From Hymenobacter sp. YIM 151858-1 (GTDB lineage Bacteria; Bacteroidota; Bacteroidia; Cytophagales; Hymenobacteraceae): DNA of 64,000 bases. Below are positions 33,733 through 42,132 of the stretch, piece after piece; the stretch's first letter is position 1, and the number at the start of each line of letters is the position of its first letter. The stretch lies in NCBI RefSeq assembly GCF_025979705.1, contig NZ_CP110136.1:2852001-2916000 (forward strand). The letters run 5' to 3'. Below the pieces are notes generated by a model. That model had not been told where the DNA came from. It ran no database searches and saw nothing but the letters and a program-made list of their open reading frames with translations. The position numbers and the translations under genes were made by a program.

Positions 33733-34966
33733 CCTGAAACGTAATCTTCTTCACCTCAGCGTAGGCGTGCTCCACGGCCAAGTCTAGGTCGTGGCCGTGC
33801 GCTACCACCGTCAGCACGCGGCCGCCGCTGGTTACCAGCTGGCCAGCTTCGTTGCGCTTGGTACCGCCCTGGAACACCAGCGTGCCGGGGCTTACCGCCT
33901 CAACGCCTTCGATGGCAAACCCGGTGGGGAATTGCGCTGCCGGGTAACCGCCCGAAGCCAGCACCACGCCCACAAACGCACCCTGTTTTTGGCGCACACC
34001 TACTTCGGCCAAGCGGCCATTAAGCGTGGCCTGAATCACCTCGAGCAAGCTGCTGCCCATTGAGGCCAGGAGCACTTGCGCTTCGGGGTCACCTAGGCGC
34101 ACGTTGTACTCGAGCAGCTTGGGTCCGGCGGGCGTCAGCATAATGCCGAAGTACAGAAAACCGATAAAGGGCAACCCTTCGGTGCGCAAACCGCTGAGCG
34201 TAGGCTCAACAATTGCCTCGCGGATAGATGCCAGCACGTTGTCATCCGCAAACGGTACGGGGCAGTACGCTCCCATGCCGCCGGTGTTGGGCCCTAGGTC
34301 GCCGGCGTGCAATTGCTTGTGGTCCTGCGAGGGGGCCAGCAGCCGCATGGTTTTGCCATCGGTGATGCCGATGATGCTGATTTCGGGGCCGGTGAGTTTT
34401 TCTTCTACTAGGAAAGAATACCAGTCGTGGCCGGCCGGGTTTAAGGCCTGCATTTCCTGTAGGGCTTGGTCGAACTCCGCTACTGACGAGCACACCCACA
34501 CGCCCTTGCCAGCGGCTAGGCCGTCGTACTTCAGCACCACGTGGCCACCTTGCTCGGCAGCCGTAGCGCGGGCTTGGTCCAGCTGATCGGAGCGGAACGT
34601 CCACGAACGGCCAGTAGCCACGCCATGGCGGCGCATAAAGCCTTTCGACCACACCTTCGAGCTTTCCAGCACGGCCGCCGCCTTGCGCGGACCAAACACG
34701 CGGATATCCGTTTCGGCGAAGTAGTCAGCTACCCCGGCGGCCAGCGGCGCCTCGGGACCTACCACGATGAGCTTCACCTCGTGCTCCTGGCAGAACTGCT
34801 GGATGACAGGGAAGTCGGTGGCGCTGATGCCGGGCACCGAACCGGGAATGCCGGCGTTGCCGGGCAGCACGTGCACGCGGGCGCCGTCCTGGGTGAGTTT
34901 CCAGGCGAGGGCATGTTCGCGGGCGCCGCTACCTAGGAGGACTATGTTGGTTGGTTGCTGGGGCAA
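33680..34966 (-). CDS. purD: Phosphoribosylamine-glycine ligase (GAR synthetase)
   Basis: This 428-residue ATP-grasp enzyme joins glycine to phosphoribosylamine (step 2). It begins IVLLGSGAREHALAWKL, has the GPEAPLAAG motif, the ATP-grasp VVLKYDGLAAGKGVWV, and the metal site YNVRLGDPEAQ. Length is normal. A repeat element of about 190 bp (34988-35180) separates it from purC upstream. The 3' end overlaps the start region of purN, consistent with translational coupling. Confidence 0.95.
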   Translation of the reverse strand: MPQQPTNIVLLGSGAREHALAWKLTQDGARVHVLPGNAGIPGSVPGISATDFPVIQQFCQEHEVKLIVVGPEAPLAAGVADYFAETDIRVFGPRKAAAVLESSKVWSKGFMRRHGVATGRSWTFRSDQLDQARATAAEQGGHVVLKYDGLAAGKGVWVCSSVAEFDQALQEMQALNPAGHDWYSFLVEEKLTGPEISIIGITDGKTMRLLAPSQDHKQLHAGDLGPNTGGMGAYCPVPFADDNVLASIREAIVEPTLSGLRTEGLPFIGFLYFGIMLTPAGPKLLEYNVRLGDPEAQVLLASMGSSLLEVIQATLNGRLAEVGVRQKQGAFVGVVLASGGYPAAQFPTGFAIEGVEAVSPGTLVFQGGTKRNEAGQLVTSGGRVLTVVAHGHDLDLAVEHAYAEVKKITFQDAYYRTDIGQRPTPQLV

Positions 34967-34987
34967 GGCGGGTTCGTTGGTCGTAAA

Positions 34988-35180
34988 CTCCCCTCCTCAG
35001 ATGAGGAGGGGTGCCCGAAGGGCGGGGTGGTTGATGGTCGTTGGGCTGACTCTCCAACGGTTATTCTAGGTTGATTACCCTAGGTCGTCATGCTGAGCTT
35101 GTCGAAGCATCTCTACTGATAGTATTCTCAACGAAGCGGGAGAGATGCTTCGGCTGCGCGGACGTCAGATGAAGCATGAC
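34988..35180. repeat. Composite intergenic repeat between purC and purD
   Basis: It has the same left end as the copy at 31190 (CTCCCCTCCTCAGATGAGG, then GTGCCCGAAGGGCGGGGTGG). The core GTCATGCTGAGC...GAAGCATCTCTAC is followed by AGAGATGCTTCGGC and GAAGCATGACG. The right-hand GAGGAGGGG end is missing, so this copy is shorter or decayed. Confidence 0.78.
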
Positions 35181-35186
35181 GTGCTG

Positions 35187-36134
35187 CTATTCATTCAGCT
35201 GCTCCACACGAGCGTCTTGCATAAAGCCTTCCTTCACCAGGTTCCGCACCAAGCGGGCGGGCACATCCACATCGTCCACATCAGCACCGGCCAAGGGCTT
35301 CCCGGTGATGCGCTGGTATATGTCGAGGTAGCGGCGGCTGGCTTCGGCGGTTACTTCCGGCGTGAGGGCCGTGGGGTACTTGCCGTCGACTTTGTTCGCA
35401 ATCAGCCACTGGCGGATGTACTCCTTGTCCATCTGGGCGGCGCCTTCGGGGTTGCGGGCGTAGTCGGCGGCATCCCAGAAGCGCGAGGAGTCCGGCGTGT
35501 GGATTTCGTCGATGAGAATCAGCTCGCCGTTGAGTAGGCCGAATTCGTACTTGGTGTCCACTAGAATGATGCCGCGCTCGGCCATCCACGCCGAGGCGAA
35601 GTTGAACAGCTTTAGCGAGATGACGCGCATCTGCTCATACAGCTCGGCCGATACCCAGCCCTCCGAAACGAGGTTTTCCGGGGTGATTTCGCGGTCCGAT
35701 TCTTCCTTGGTAGTCGGCGTCACGATGGGCTCGGGGAAGCGCTGGTGCTTGCTCAGCCCGTCGGGCACCGAAACACCCGAGAAAGTGCGCTGGCCCTGCA
35801 GGTAGCCGCGCAGCATGGAGCCGGTCAGGTAGCCGCGCACCACCATTTCCACGCGAATCGGCTCGGCTTCCTTCACTAGCATGACGTTCGGATCGACCAC
35901 GCGGATGACGTGGTTGGGCACGATGTCCTTGGTTTTTTCAAACCAGAAGTCGGCTAAGCCGTTGAGCACAGCGCCCTTGTAGGGAATGGCGGTTTCCAGC
36001 ACCGAGTCAAAAGCCGACAGGCGGTCCGTCACGACGATAAGCCGCTCGCCCGAGGGGACGCGGTACGAGTCGCGGACTTTGCCGCGGTGCAGCAGCTGGA
36101 GCTGGGGCGTATTGAAATACGGAAGCGTATTCAT
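35187..36134 (-). CDS. purC: SAICAR synthase
   Basis: This 315-residue enzyme joins aspartate to CAIR (step 8 in the usual numbering). It shows LLHRGKVRDSY, VVTDRLSAFDSVL, EMVVRGYLTGS and LVDTKYEFGLL. It is of the longer (about 300-residue) type seen in Bacteroidota and eukaryote-like forms. ATG 36134 fits; the upstream in-frame ATG at 36152 adds only six residues. It lies 24 bases after purQ in the leftward operon. Its C-terminal end is close to the 34988-35180 repeat. Confidence 0.95.
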   Translation of the reverse strand: MNTLPYFNTPQLQLLHRGKVRDSYRVPSGERLIVVTDRLSAFDSVLETAIPYKGAVLNGLADFWFEKTKDIVPNHVIRVVDPNVMLVKEAEPIRVEMVVRGYLTGSMLRGYLQGQRTFSGVSVPDGLSKHQRFPEPIVTPTTKEESDREITPENLVSEGWVSAELYEQMRVISLKLFNFASAWMAERGIILVDTKYEFGLLNGELILIDEIHTPDSSRFWDAADYARNPEGAAQMDKEYIRQWLIANKVDGKYPTALTPEVTAEASRRYLDIYQRITGKPLAGADVDDVDVPARLVRNLVKEGFMQDARVEQLNE

Positions 36135-36158
36135 GGCGCGGATTAGCGACAAAAGCGG

Positions 36159-37037
36159 CTAAAGAGAAACTTCGTTCGAGGCAGCCTCGGCAGGCTGCGC
36201 GGCACGGCTCTGACTGATGTGCTCCACGATGTTGCGGAACAGCTTCAGCCCGTCGCCTTCTTCCGATAAGGTAGGGTCGAGGCGCTTGCGCCGGGCCCAG
36301 TCGGGGTGGTTGTAGAGCGAGAGGAAAGCCTCGGGGTGCGGCATCAGGCCGAACACCTGGCCGGTGGTATCGGTGAGGCCGGCGCAGTTCAGCTCGGCGC
36401 CGTTGGGGTTGTGCGGGTACAACTCGGTTTCGCAGCCCGTGGCGTCGCAGTAGGTCAGGCAGTTCAGCCCCTCGGCCAGGATGCGGCTTCGGATTTCCTG
36501 GTCGCGGATAACCAAGCGGCCTTCGCCGTGGCGCACGGGCACTTCCAGCGAGGTCAGGCCCTTGAGGAAGGGCGAGCGGTTGTTGGGGTTCACCGCCAGG
36601 CGTACCCACCGGTCTTCGTAGCGGCCCGAGGCGTTGTGCGTCAGCGTCACTTCGCGCTCTTGCTGGCCGGCGAAATCGGGCAAGAGGCCCATTTTCACCA
36701 GCATCTGGAAGCCGTTGCAGATGCCCACCACGTAGTTGCCGGACTCGATAAAGGCGCGGAGCTCTTCCAGCAGCGTGCGGCCCGAGGGCAGCTTGCGGAA
36801 GCGCACCTTGTTGGCCATCACCACGCCCGAACCCAGGTCGTCGCCGAAGGAGAAGCCCCCGGGGAAGTTGAGCACGTCGTAGTCGTGGATGCTGACGTGG
36901 CCGTGGAGCACGTCGTTGAAGTGCACGATAGTGGCCTCGCCGCCCGCCAGCCGGTAAGCAGCGGCCAGTTCTTCTTCGCAGTTGATGCCGAAGCCGGTCA
37001 GGACCAAGGCATGAACGCGTTTTTCGTTGTTCGTCAT
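36159..37037 (-). CDS. purQ: FGAM synthase, glutaminase subunit
   Basis: This is the glutamine amidotransferase partner of PurL. The nucleophile Cys lies in VVGICNGFQML, the Gly-rich loop is NFPGGFSFGDDLGSG, and the His-Glu end is MPHPEAF. ATG 37037 (MTNNEKRVHALVLTGFGIN) best fits the family start; ATG at 37115, 37145 and 37163 are in frame upstream, the last two lying inside the purL coding end. Many Bacteroidota have PurL and PurQ fused; here they are separate genes. It is probably translated together with purL. Confidence 0.9.
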   Translation of the reverse strand: MTNNEKRVHALVLTGFGINCEEELAAAYRLAGGEATIVHFNDVLHGHVSIHDYDVLNFPGGFSFGDDLGSGVVMANKVRFRKLPSGRTLLEELRAFIESGNYVVGICNGFQMLVKMGLLPDFAGQQEREVTLTHNASGRYEDRWVRLAVNPNNRSPFLKGLTSLEVPVRHGEGRLVIRDQEIRSRILAEGLNCLTYCDATGCETELYPHNPNGAELNCAGLTDTTGQVFGLMPHPEAFLSLYNHPDWARRKRLDPTLSEEGDGLKLFRNIVEHISQSRAAQPAEAASNEVSL

Positions 37038-37134
37038 TCGTTGTTCGGCGTAGGGGCGCGTCGCACGCGGCCGCTCGTTGAACGATTCACCCGCACTGTT
37101 TTCAGTCGTCTGCATCGTAGTCACCCCTTCGATA

Positions 37135-40100
37135 TTACAGTGCATTTGCGGTAAGTTCTTCACCCGCCATTACGCGGTTCACCGGGCCATTGCTCCAGGC
37201 CTCGCGCAGGTCGGCGGTAGCGGCGTACACCACCGTCTTGTTCTGATGACGGATGACCAAGCGGCCATTATTCGTCACCACGCCGAGGCGGGTGGCGCGG
37301 CCTTCCATCAGGGCTTCGAAGGCTACCACGTCCTCCGGGGCCACGGTGGCCACGAAGCGCGAGTGGCTTTCTGAGAACAGCTCCGTCAGGGCTGGCAGCT
37401 CGCCTTCCAGGTTCAGCTCGGCGCCTAGGTTGTCGTCGCCGAACAGGCTTTCGGCCACGGCTACGGCCAGGCCGCCGTCGGAAAGGTCGTGGCAGGAGAC
37501 GATGAGGTTCGCATCATGGGCGCGGCCGACTTTCTCGTACAGGTCCTTGGCTTCGGCGGGGCGCACGCGGGGCACGTTCTGGCCCAGCTCGCCGAAGAGG
37601 TGGTACAGCTCCGAGCCACCCAGCTCGTCGTAGGTGTCGCCGAGCAGGTACACCAAGTCGCCGGGGGCTTTGAAGTCCGACGTCACGGCGCGGCGCACGT
37701 CGGGCATCAGGGCGGTCATGGAGTACAGCACCGTGGGCGGCACCGAAATCTTCTGCCCGTCGGCCTTGAAGTCGTTTTTCATCGAGTCCTTGCCCGAGGT
37801 CAGCGGGATATGGTAGGCCACGCACATGTCGCGCAAGGCCTCGCAGAGCTGCACCAGGGCGGCCAGCTTCTGCTTGCCGTCGGGGTTGGTGACGGGGTCG
37901 TACACCGAGTCAGGCACGCAGAAGTTGTCGTTGACCGACCAGAATATTCCATCGCTGGGCGTTAGATTGGGCAGCTTGCCGCCTACCGACACGATCTGGC
38001 GCACAGCCTCATCGAAGGCGCCGGCCGACATCTGGTAGGGGTCGATGTCGCCGTAGCGTGGCAGAATGCCGTTGCTCACCGCCACGCCTTCCCAGGAATC
38101 GAAATTGAACTGCACCACGGCCGCATCCTGCGGCGCTTGGCCGGTGCGGCCCATCAAGGGCTTCACGACGGTGCGGCCTTTCACCTCGTGGTCGTACTGC
38201 CGAATCACGGCCTCGCGCGAGCAGATGTTCAGCGCGCCGAGCAGCTTGATAAGGAGTTCCGTCGCGTCGAGCGAAGCCGGCAGTTTGGGTTCGTGCAAGG
38301 TCGGCAGCGTCCACTCGGCGTCGAGCACCTTGCGCGGCACGCCTTCGTGCAGAAACTCCAGCGAGAGCGAGGCCACCGGCTGCCCGTCGAAGGTCACGTC
38401 GAGGCGGCCGTTGTCGGTGAACTGCCCGATGTCCGACAGCTCCACTTCCATTTCGGCGGCCAGCGCGTTCAGCTCGGCCAGCTTAGCGGGCTCCACCACC
38501 AGCGTAAACCGCTCCTGCGACTCCGACAGGAAAATTTCCCAGGGGCGCAGCCCGGGGTACTTCAGCGGCACTTTTTCCAGCTCTACCGTGGCACCGCCGC
38601 TGATGCCGGCCAGCTCACCTACCGACGAGGACAGGCCGCCCGCACCGTTGTCGGTGCTGCACTTGATCAGGCCGCGGCGGGTAGCCAGCAGCAGGAAGTC
38701 CATGGCCAGCTTCTGGGTAATCGGGGAGCCGATTTGCACGGCCGTGGCCGGCGCGGCTTCGTCCAGCTCGATGCTGCTGAACGTGGCGCCGTGGATGCCG
38801 TCCTTGCCCACCCGGCCGCCGGCCATGATGATCCGGTCGCCGGCGTCAATCTTTTTCTCCCAGGCATCCTGGCCCGCCAGCTGCATGGGCAGCACAGCGC
38901 CAGTACCGCAGTACACCAGCGGCTTGCCGCGGTAGCGCTCATCGAACACGATGGCCCCGTTCACCGTCGGCACACCCGACTTGTTGCCGCCGTCCTCGAT
39001 GCCCTTGCGCACGCCCTCAAACACCCGGCGCGGGTGCAGCTGCCCGGTCAGCAGCGGCCCCGCCCAGTTCGGCGGGCCGAAACAGAGCACGTTGGTGTTG
39101 AACAGCAGCCGCGCGCCGCCGATGCCGGTAGCCAGCGGGTCGCGGTTGTTGCCCAAGATGCCGGTAATGGCCCCGCCGTAGGGGTCGATGGCCGAGGGCG
39201 AGTTGTGGGTTTCGACCTTCCAGACGAACAACGAATCCTTATTAATGCGCACCGCGCCGGCGTTGTCAGAAAACACCTTGATGAGCCAGTCGTTGCCGTT
39301 CTGGCGCAGCAGCCGGTCAACCTCCGACGTCGCTCCTTTTATATAGGTCTTGAACAGCCCGTCGATTTCCTTTTCCTCGCCGGTTACGGCGTTGCGGTAG
39401 CGGATGATGGCCGCAAATTCCTTGTGCTTACAATGCTCCGACCAAGTCTGGGCCAGGATTTCCAGCTCGCAGTCCGTGGGGTCGGGCGTCAGGCCGGCTT
39501 CGGCGCGGCTGATTTGCGTTTCGGCCGAGTAGTAATAGTCACGGATGGCGCGCATTTCTGCCAAGTTCAGCGCGTACACGTTCTCCTTCGATAGCTGCAG
39601 CAGCTCTTCGTCGGTCAGGTGCTCCAGTCGGATGGTGTGGGTAGTAGAATCAGCGCCGCCGCCGGGCTGCGGGGTGAAGTCGCGGATGCCTTCGGCGGTG
39701 TGGCCAACCAGAAAGCGGTTGATGAGCTTGTTGCCCAGCAGCTCCTCCGCGATGCGGCGCAGGTCTACCTCGGGCAGCTCCTTTTCCAGCAGGTACAGGC
39801 GCTTGCTGAAGATGTGCTGGGTGCGGATGTCCAGCTCCAGGCCGAGGAAGTCCTGCAGGGCGTTCTGGGCCGAGGTGCCTTCGTCGTCCGTCACGCCCGG
39901 TCCCTTGGCCACCAGGATGTAGCTCTTGAACTCGGGCGCCACGGCCCATTTGTCCAAAGCCGCATCATTCAGCAGCGGGTCCTGGAGGCACTGGGCGGTG
40001 AAGCTTTCGAGCTGCTCGGCCGACAGCGGGTAGCGCACGGTGTACACGGCGCTGGTTTGCACGCGGCCGGTGCGCAGGTGCAGGTGACGCCGGGCGGCTT

Positions 40101-40179
40101 CGGCTACGCGGGCACCTTCGCCGTCGTGCTGGCCAGGGCGCGGAATCAGTTGGATGGTATGCGAAGCGGTGTTTTCCAA
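37135..40179 (-). CDS. purL: FGAM synthase, large subunit
   Basis: This 1,014-residue ATP-dependent enzyme converts FGAR to FGAM (step 4). It contains the PurS-like N-terminal segment, the linker with QTWSEHCKHKEF, the active-site KVETHNSPSAIDPYGGA and GGRVGKDGIHGATFSS, and the second AIR-synthase repeat with HDLSDGGLAVA. It ends without a glutaminase domain, which is supplied by the next gene, purQ. It is the first gene of the leftward pur operon; upstream lies a 600-bp region with inverted repeats. Confidence 0.95.
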   Translation of the reverse strand: MENTASHTIQLIPRPGQHDGEGARVAEAARRHLHLRTGRVQTSAVYTVRYPLSAEQLESFTAQCLQDPLLNDAALDKWAVAPEFKSYILVAKGPGVTDDEGTSAQNALQDFLGLELDIRTQHIFSKRLYLLEKELPEVDLRRIAEELLGNKLINRFLVGHTAEGIRDFTPQPGGGADSTTHTIRLEHLTDEELLQLSKENVYALNLAEMRAIRDYYYSAETQISRAEAGLTPDPTDCELEILAQTWSEHCKHKEFAAIIRYRNAVTGEEKEIDGLFKTYIKGATSEVDRLLRQNGNDWLIKVFSDNAGAVRINKDSLFVWKVETHNSPSAIDPYGGAITGILGNNRDPLATGIGGARLLFNTNVLCFGPPNWAGPLLTGQLHPRRVFEGVRKGIEDGGNKSGVPTVNGAIVFDERYRGKPLVYCGTGAVLPMQLAGQDAWEKKIDAGDRIIMAGGRVGKDGIHGATFSSIELDEAAPATAVQIGSPITQKLAMDFLLLATRRGLIKCSTDNGAGGLSSSVGELAGISGGATVELEKVPLKYPGLRPWEIFLSESQERFTLVVEPAKLAELNALAAEMEVELSDIGQFTDNGRLDVTFDGQPVASLSLEFLHEGVPRKVLDAEWTLPTLHEPKLPASLDATELLIKLLGALNICSREAVIRQYDHEVKGRTVVKPLMGRTGQAPQDAAVVQFNFDSWEGVAVSNGILPRYGDIDPYQMSAGAFDEAVRQIVSVGGKLPNLTPSDGIFWSVNDNFCVPDSVYDPVTNPDGKQKLAALVQLCEALRDMCVAYHIPLTSGKDSMKNDFKADGQKISVPPTVLYSMTALMPDVRRAVTSDFKAPGDLVYLLGDTYDELGGSELYHLFGELGQNVPRVRPAEAKDLYEKVGRAHDANLIVSCHDLSDGGLAVAVAESLFGDDNLGAELNLEGELPALTELFSESHSRFVATVAPEDVVAFEALMEGRATRLGVVTNNGRLVIRHQNKTVVYAATADLREAWSNGPVNRVMAGEELTANAL

Positions 40180-40204
40180 AGCTCAGAAGGGTAGCGAGTG
40201 TTGT

Positions 40205-40326
40205 GGCGCGGAGTGGTACTCCGCGACGAGCCGCAGGCGAGTAGCTTGCGTGAAGAGTGCGTGGTCGGCGGCTTCGGCAGACGCGAGGAACGCGCTGGCG
40301 CGCGTCGCGGAGTACCACTCCGCGCC
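40205..40326. repeat. Inverted repeat with 24-bp perfect arms upstream of purL
   Basis: The 24 bases at 40205-40228 are the exact reverse complement of 40303-40326. Each arm is itself nearly palindromic (GCGGAGTGGTACTCCGC). The 74 bases between arms carry no gene. It resembles paired REP (BIME-like) elements. It lies 25 bases upstream of the purL start and could be in its leader or promoter. Confidence 0.8.
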
Positions 40327-40781
40327 ACTGGCAAACCCCAAGAATGCGGTAAGCCGCCCCGGGCCCGATGTACGGGCCACAAGGCGGCTTACAGTATGGT
40401 GCGGAGCGTTGCTCCAGGAGGCCGCATGCGCGGCATGAGTGTTCGAAGAAGCATCTTCGCCGAAGTACCCTAGGTGCTTTGCTACCTCGGCGGCTACGGG
40501 TTTTCGCAGCTGCTTTCGGAGGTCGGCTATGCACGTTTGACTGTGCTGCGGCTGCGACTCGGCATGTTGCTGCTGGCGTCGCTCGGCTATCTGCTCTTCC
40601 ACTTCCCGGCGCTCGGCGTCGAGGCGCAGGCCCGCGGCTCGGCTCAGCAGTGCGCTACGGCGCCACATGCTGTCGAACGAGGCCTTGCTGGGCCGGGTTC
40701 GCGTGAGCGAGGTGGGAGTATGGGAGAAGCTTCGTTGCACAGGGTAGCGAAGGAGTTACAAAAGAACGACAACCGCCGCCC
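40327..40781. other. Long spacer between purL and pyrE, possible decayed gene
   Basis: A minus-strand frame crosses this interval (about 40183-40740). Its middle has a charged, helix-like stretch (RLDAERREVEEQIAERRQQ) that looks protein-like. Its C-terminal part is only the translation of the 40205-40326 inverted repeat, so it is either a small gene extended by the repeat or a remnant. Another hairpin, AAGCCGCC..GGCGGCTT, lies near 40360-40395. I cannot assign a function. Confidence 0.35.
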
Positions 40782-41399
40782 TTACGCAAGCGTCGGCACC
40801 GCGTCGGGCCGACTTCCCGGCTTTACCGCCGGAATGCCCTTGGCACACAGCGGACAATTTTCGGGCTGATAGGTGGCTGCTTGAACCGGTAGCAACGCAA
40901 ACAGGGGGAAGTCTAGTTCATGCTGACCGCCGGTGCGGTCGATGAGGCAGGCTACGCCCAGCACGTCCACGCCCATCCGGCGCAGCACTTCGGCTACCTC
41001 CAGGGTCGATTTTCCCGTGGTTACCACGTCCTCGGCGATGATGACTTTCTCGCCCGGCTGCAGCGTGAAGCCGCGGCGCAAGGTCATCTTGGTGTCGGCG
41101 TCGCGCTCGGTGAAGATGCCGGGCACTTGCAGCTGGCGGGCCAACTCGTAGCTCACCACCACGCCGCCCATGGCGGGGCCTACCACCACGTCGGGCTGTA
41201 GGCCGGCTTCCCGGATCAGCTTAGCCAGCACACCCAGGGCCGGGGCGGCCAGGTCGGGGCGGCGCAGAAAGCGGGCGCACTGCACGTAGGTATCGGAGTG
41301 CAGGCCGGAAGAAAGGCGGAAGTGGCCGCTCAGCAGGGCATCTTCGCCGCGCAGCTGCAACTCAAATTGCTGCTGAAAATCGCTCGGAGCGTAGGGCAT
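40782..41399 (-). CDS. pyrE: Orotate phosphoribosyltransferase
   Basis: This 205-residue type I phosphoribosyltransferase makes OMP from orotate and PRPP. It shows the SGLHSDTYVQC substrate region, VVVGPAMGGVVVSYELA, and the PRPP motif VIIAEDVVTTGKST. Its start (ATG 41399) overlaps the end of pyrF by 38 bases, suggesting coupled translation. The C-terminus adds about 25 residues beyond the core fold (NCPLCAKGIPAVKPGSR), a feature seen in some Bacteroidota and thermophile PyrE proteins. Confidence 0.95.
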   Translation of the reverse strand: MPYAPSDFQQQFELQLRGEDALLSGHFRLSSGLHSDTYVQCARFLRRPDLAAPALGVLAKLIREAGLQPDVVVGPAMGGVVVSYELARQLQVPGIFTERDADTKMTLRRGFTLQPGEKVIIAEDVVTTGKSTLEVAEVLRRMGVDVLGVACLIDRTGGQHELDFPLFALLPVQAATYQPENCPLCAKGIPAVKPGSRPDAVPTLA

Positions 41400-42132
41400 G
41401 AATTTGTTGGGTAAGGTCGCGGGCCGCGGCGCCAGCGTCGGCGGCCTGCCAGATGCTACGGGAAGTATTAATCAGAAGACCCAGGCCGTCGGATGGGCGG
41501 CAGCCGGCCTGCACGGTAGCTGCCAGGTCGCCGCCTTGGGCCCCCACGCCGGGCACCAGAAACCACAGCTCGGGGCAGCGCTGGCGCAGGCGGGCCAGGG
41601 CCTCGGCGTTGGTGGCGCCTACTACCAGGCCTAGGTCGGGGTGCTGGGGGTAGAGGTCCTGCACCACATCGGCGGCCAGGTCGCTGAGCGTACCGCCACG
41701 CACCAGCTGTTCATCCTGCAGCGAGTGGGCGGGCTTGTTGGAGGTTTTGGCCAGCACGAACACGGCCTTGCCGGGGCGGGCAAACGGCACGATAGCGTCG
41801 TCGCCCATGTAGGGGTTCACCGTCACGCCATCGGCCCCGATGATGTCGTAGGCAAAGGCGGCGTAGCGCTCGGCGGTGTTGGCAATGTCGCCGAACTTAC
41901 CGTCGAGGATCATCGGCACTTCGCTGGGTATCCACTCGCGCAGGCGCTGCAGCAGGGCTACCCCATCGGGGCGGGCCAGGAAGAAAGCCAGGTTGGGCTT
42001 GAAGCCGGCGGCGTACTCGGCCGTTTGCTCCACCACTTGGCGCAGGCGGGTTTCTACGTTTTCCCCTACGGGGTCGAGGCCCACGCAGAGCAGCGAGCCG
42101 GTGGTGTGGGCGCGGCGAGTTAGCTGATCCAT
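41362..42132 (-). CDS. pyrF: Orotidine 5'-phosphate decarboxylase, type 2
   Basis: This 256-residue enzyme decarboxylates OMP to UMP, the last step of UMP synthesis. It opens with LLCVGLDPVGENV, has the catalytic Asp-Lys-x-x-Asp set in LDGKFGDIANTAERYA, and LVPGVGAQGGDL near the phosphate site. It belongs to the longer type 2 subfamily. ATG 42132 (MDQLTRR) fits; the frame upstream lies inside pyrD. It overlaps pyrD by 13 bases and pyrE by 38, a tightly packed three-gene unit. Confidence 0.93.
   Translation of the reverse strand: MDQLTRRAHTTGSLLCVGLDPVGENVETRLRQVVEQTAEYAAGFKPNLAFFLARPDGVALLQRLREWIPSEVPMILDGKFGDIANTAERYAAFAYDIIGADGVTVNPYMGDDAIVPFARPGKAVFVLAKTSNKPAHSLQDEQLVRGGTLSDLAADVVQDLYPQHPDLGLVVGATNAEALARLRQRCPELWFLVPGVGAQGGDLAATVQAGCRPSDGLGLLINTSRSIWQAADAGAAARDLTQQIHALRSERFSAAI

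Noticed and set aside
38137-39594. 485-codon plus-strand frame opposite purL
   Set aside because: purL is unmistakable on the minus strand; this is a composition artefact.
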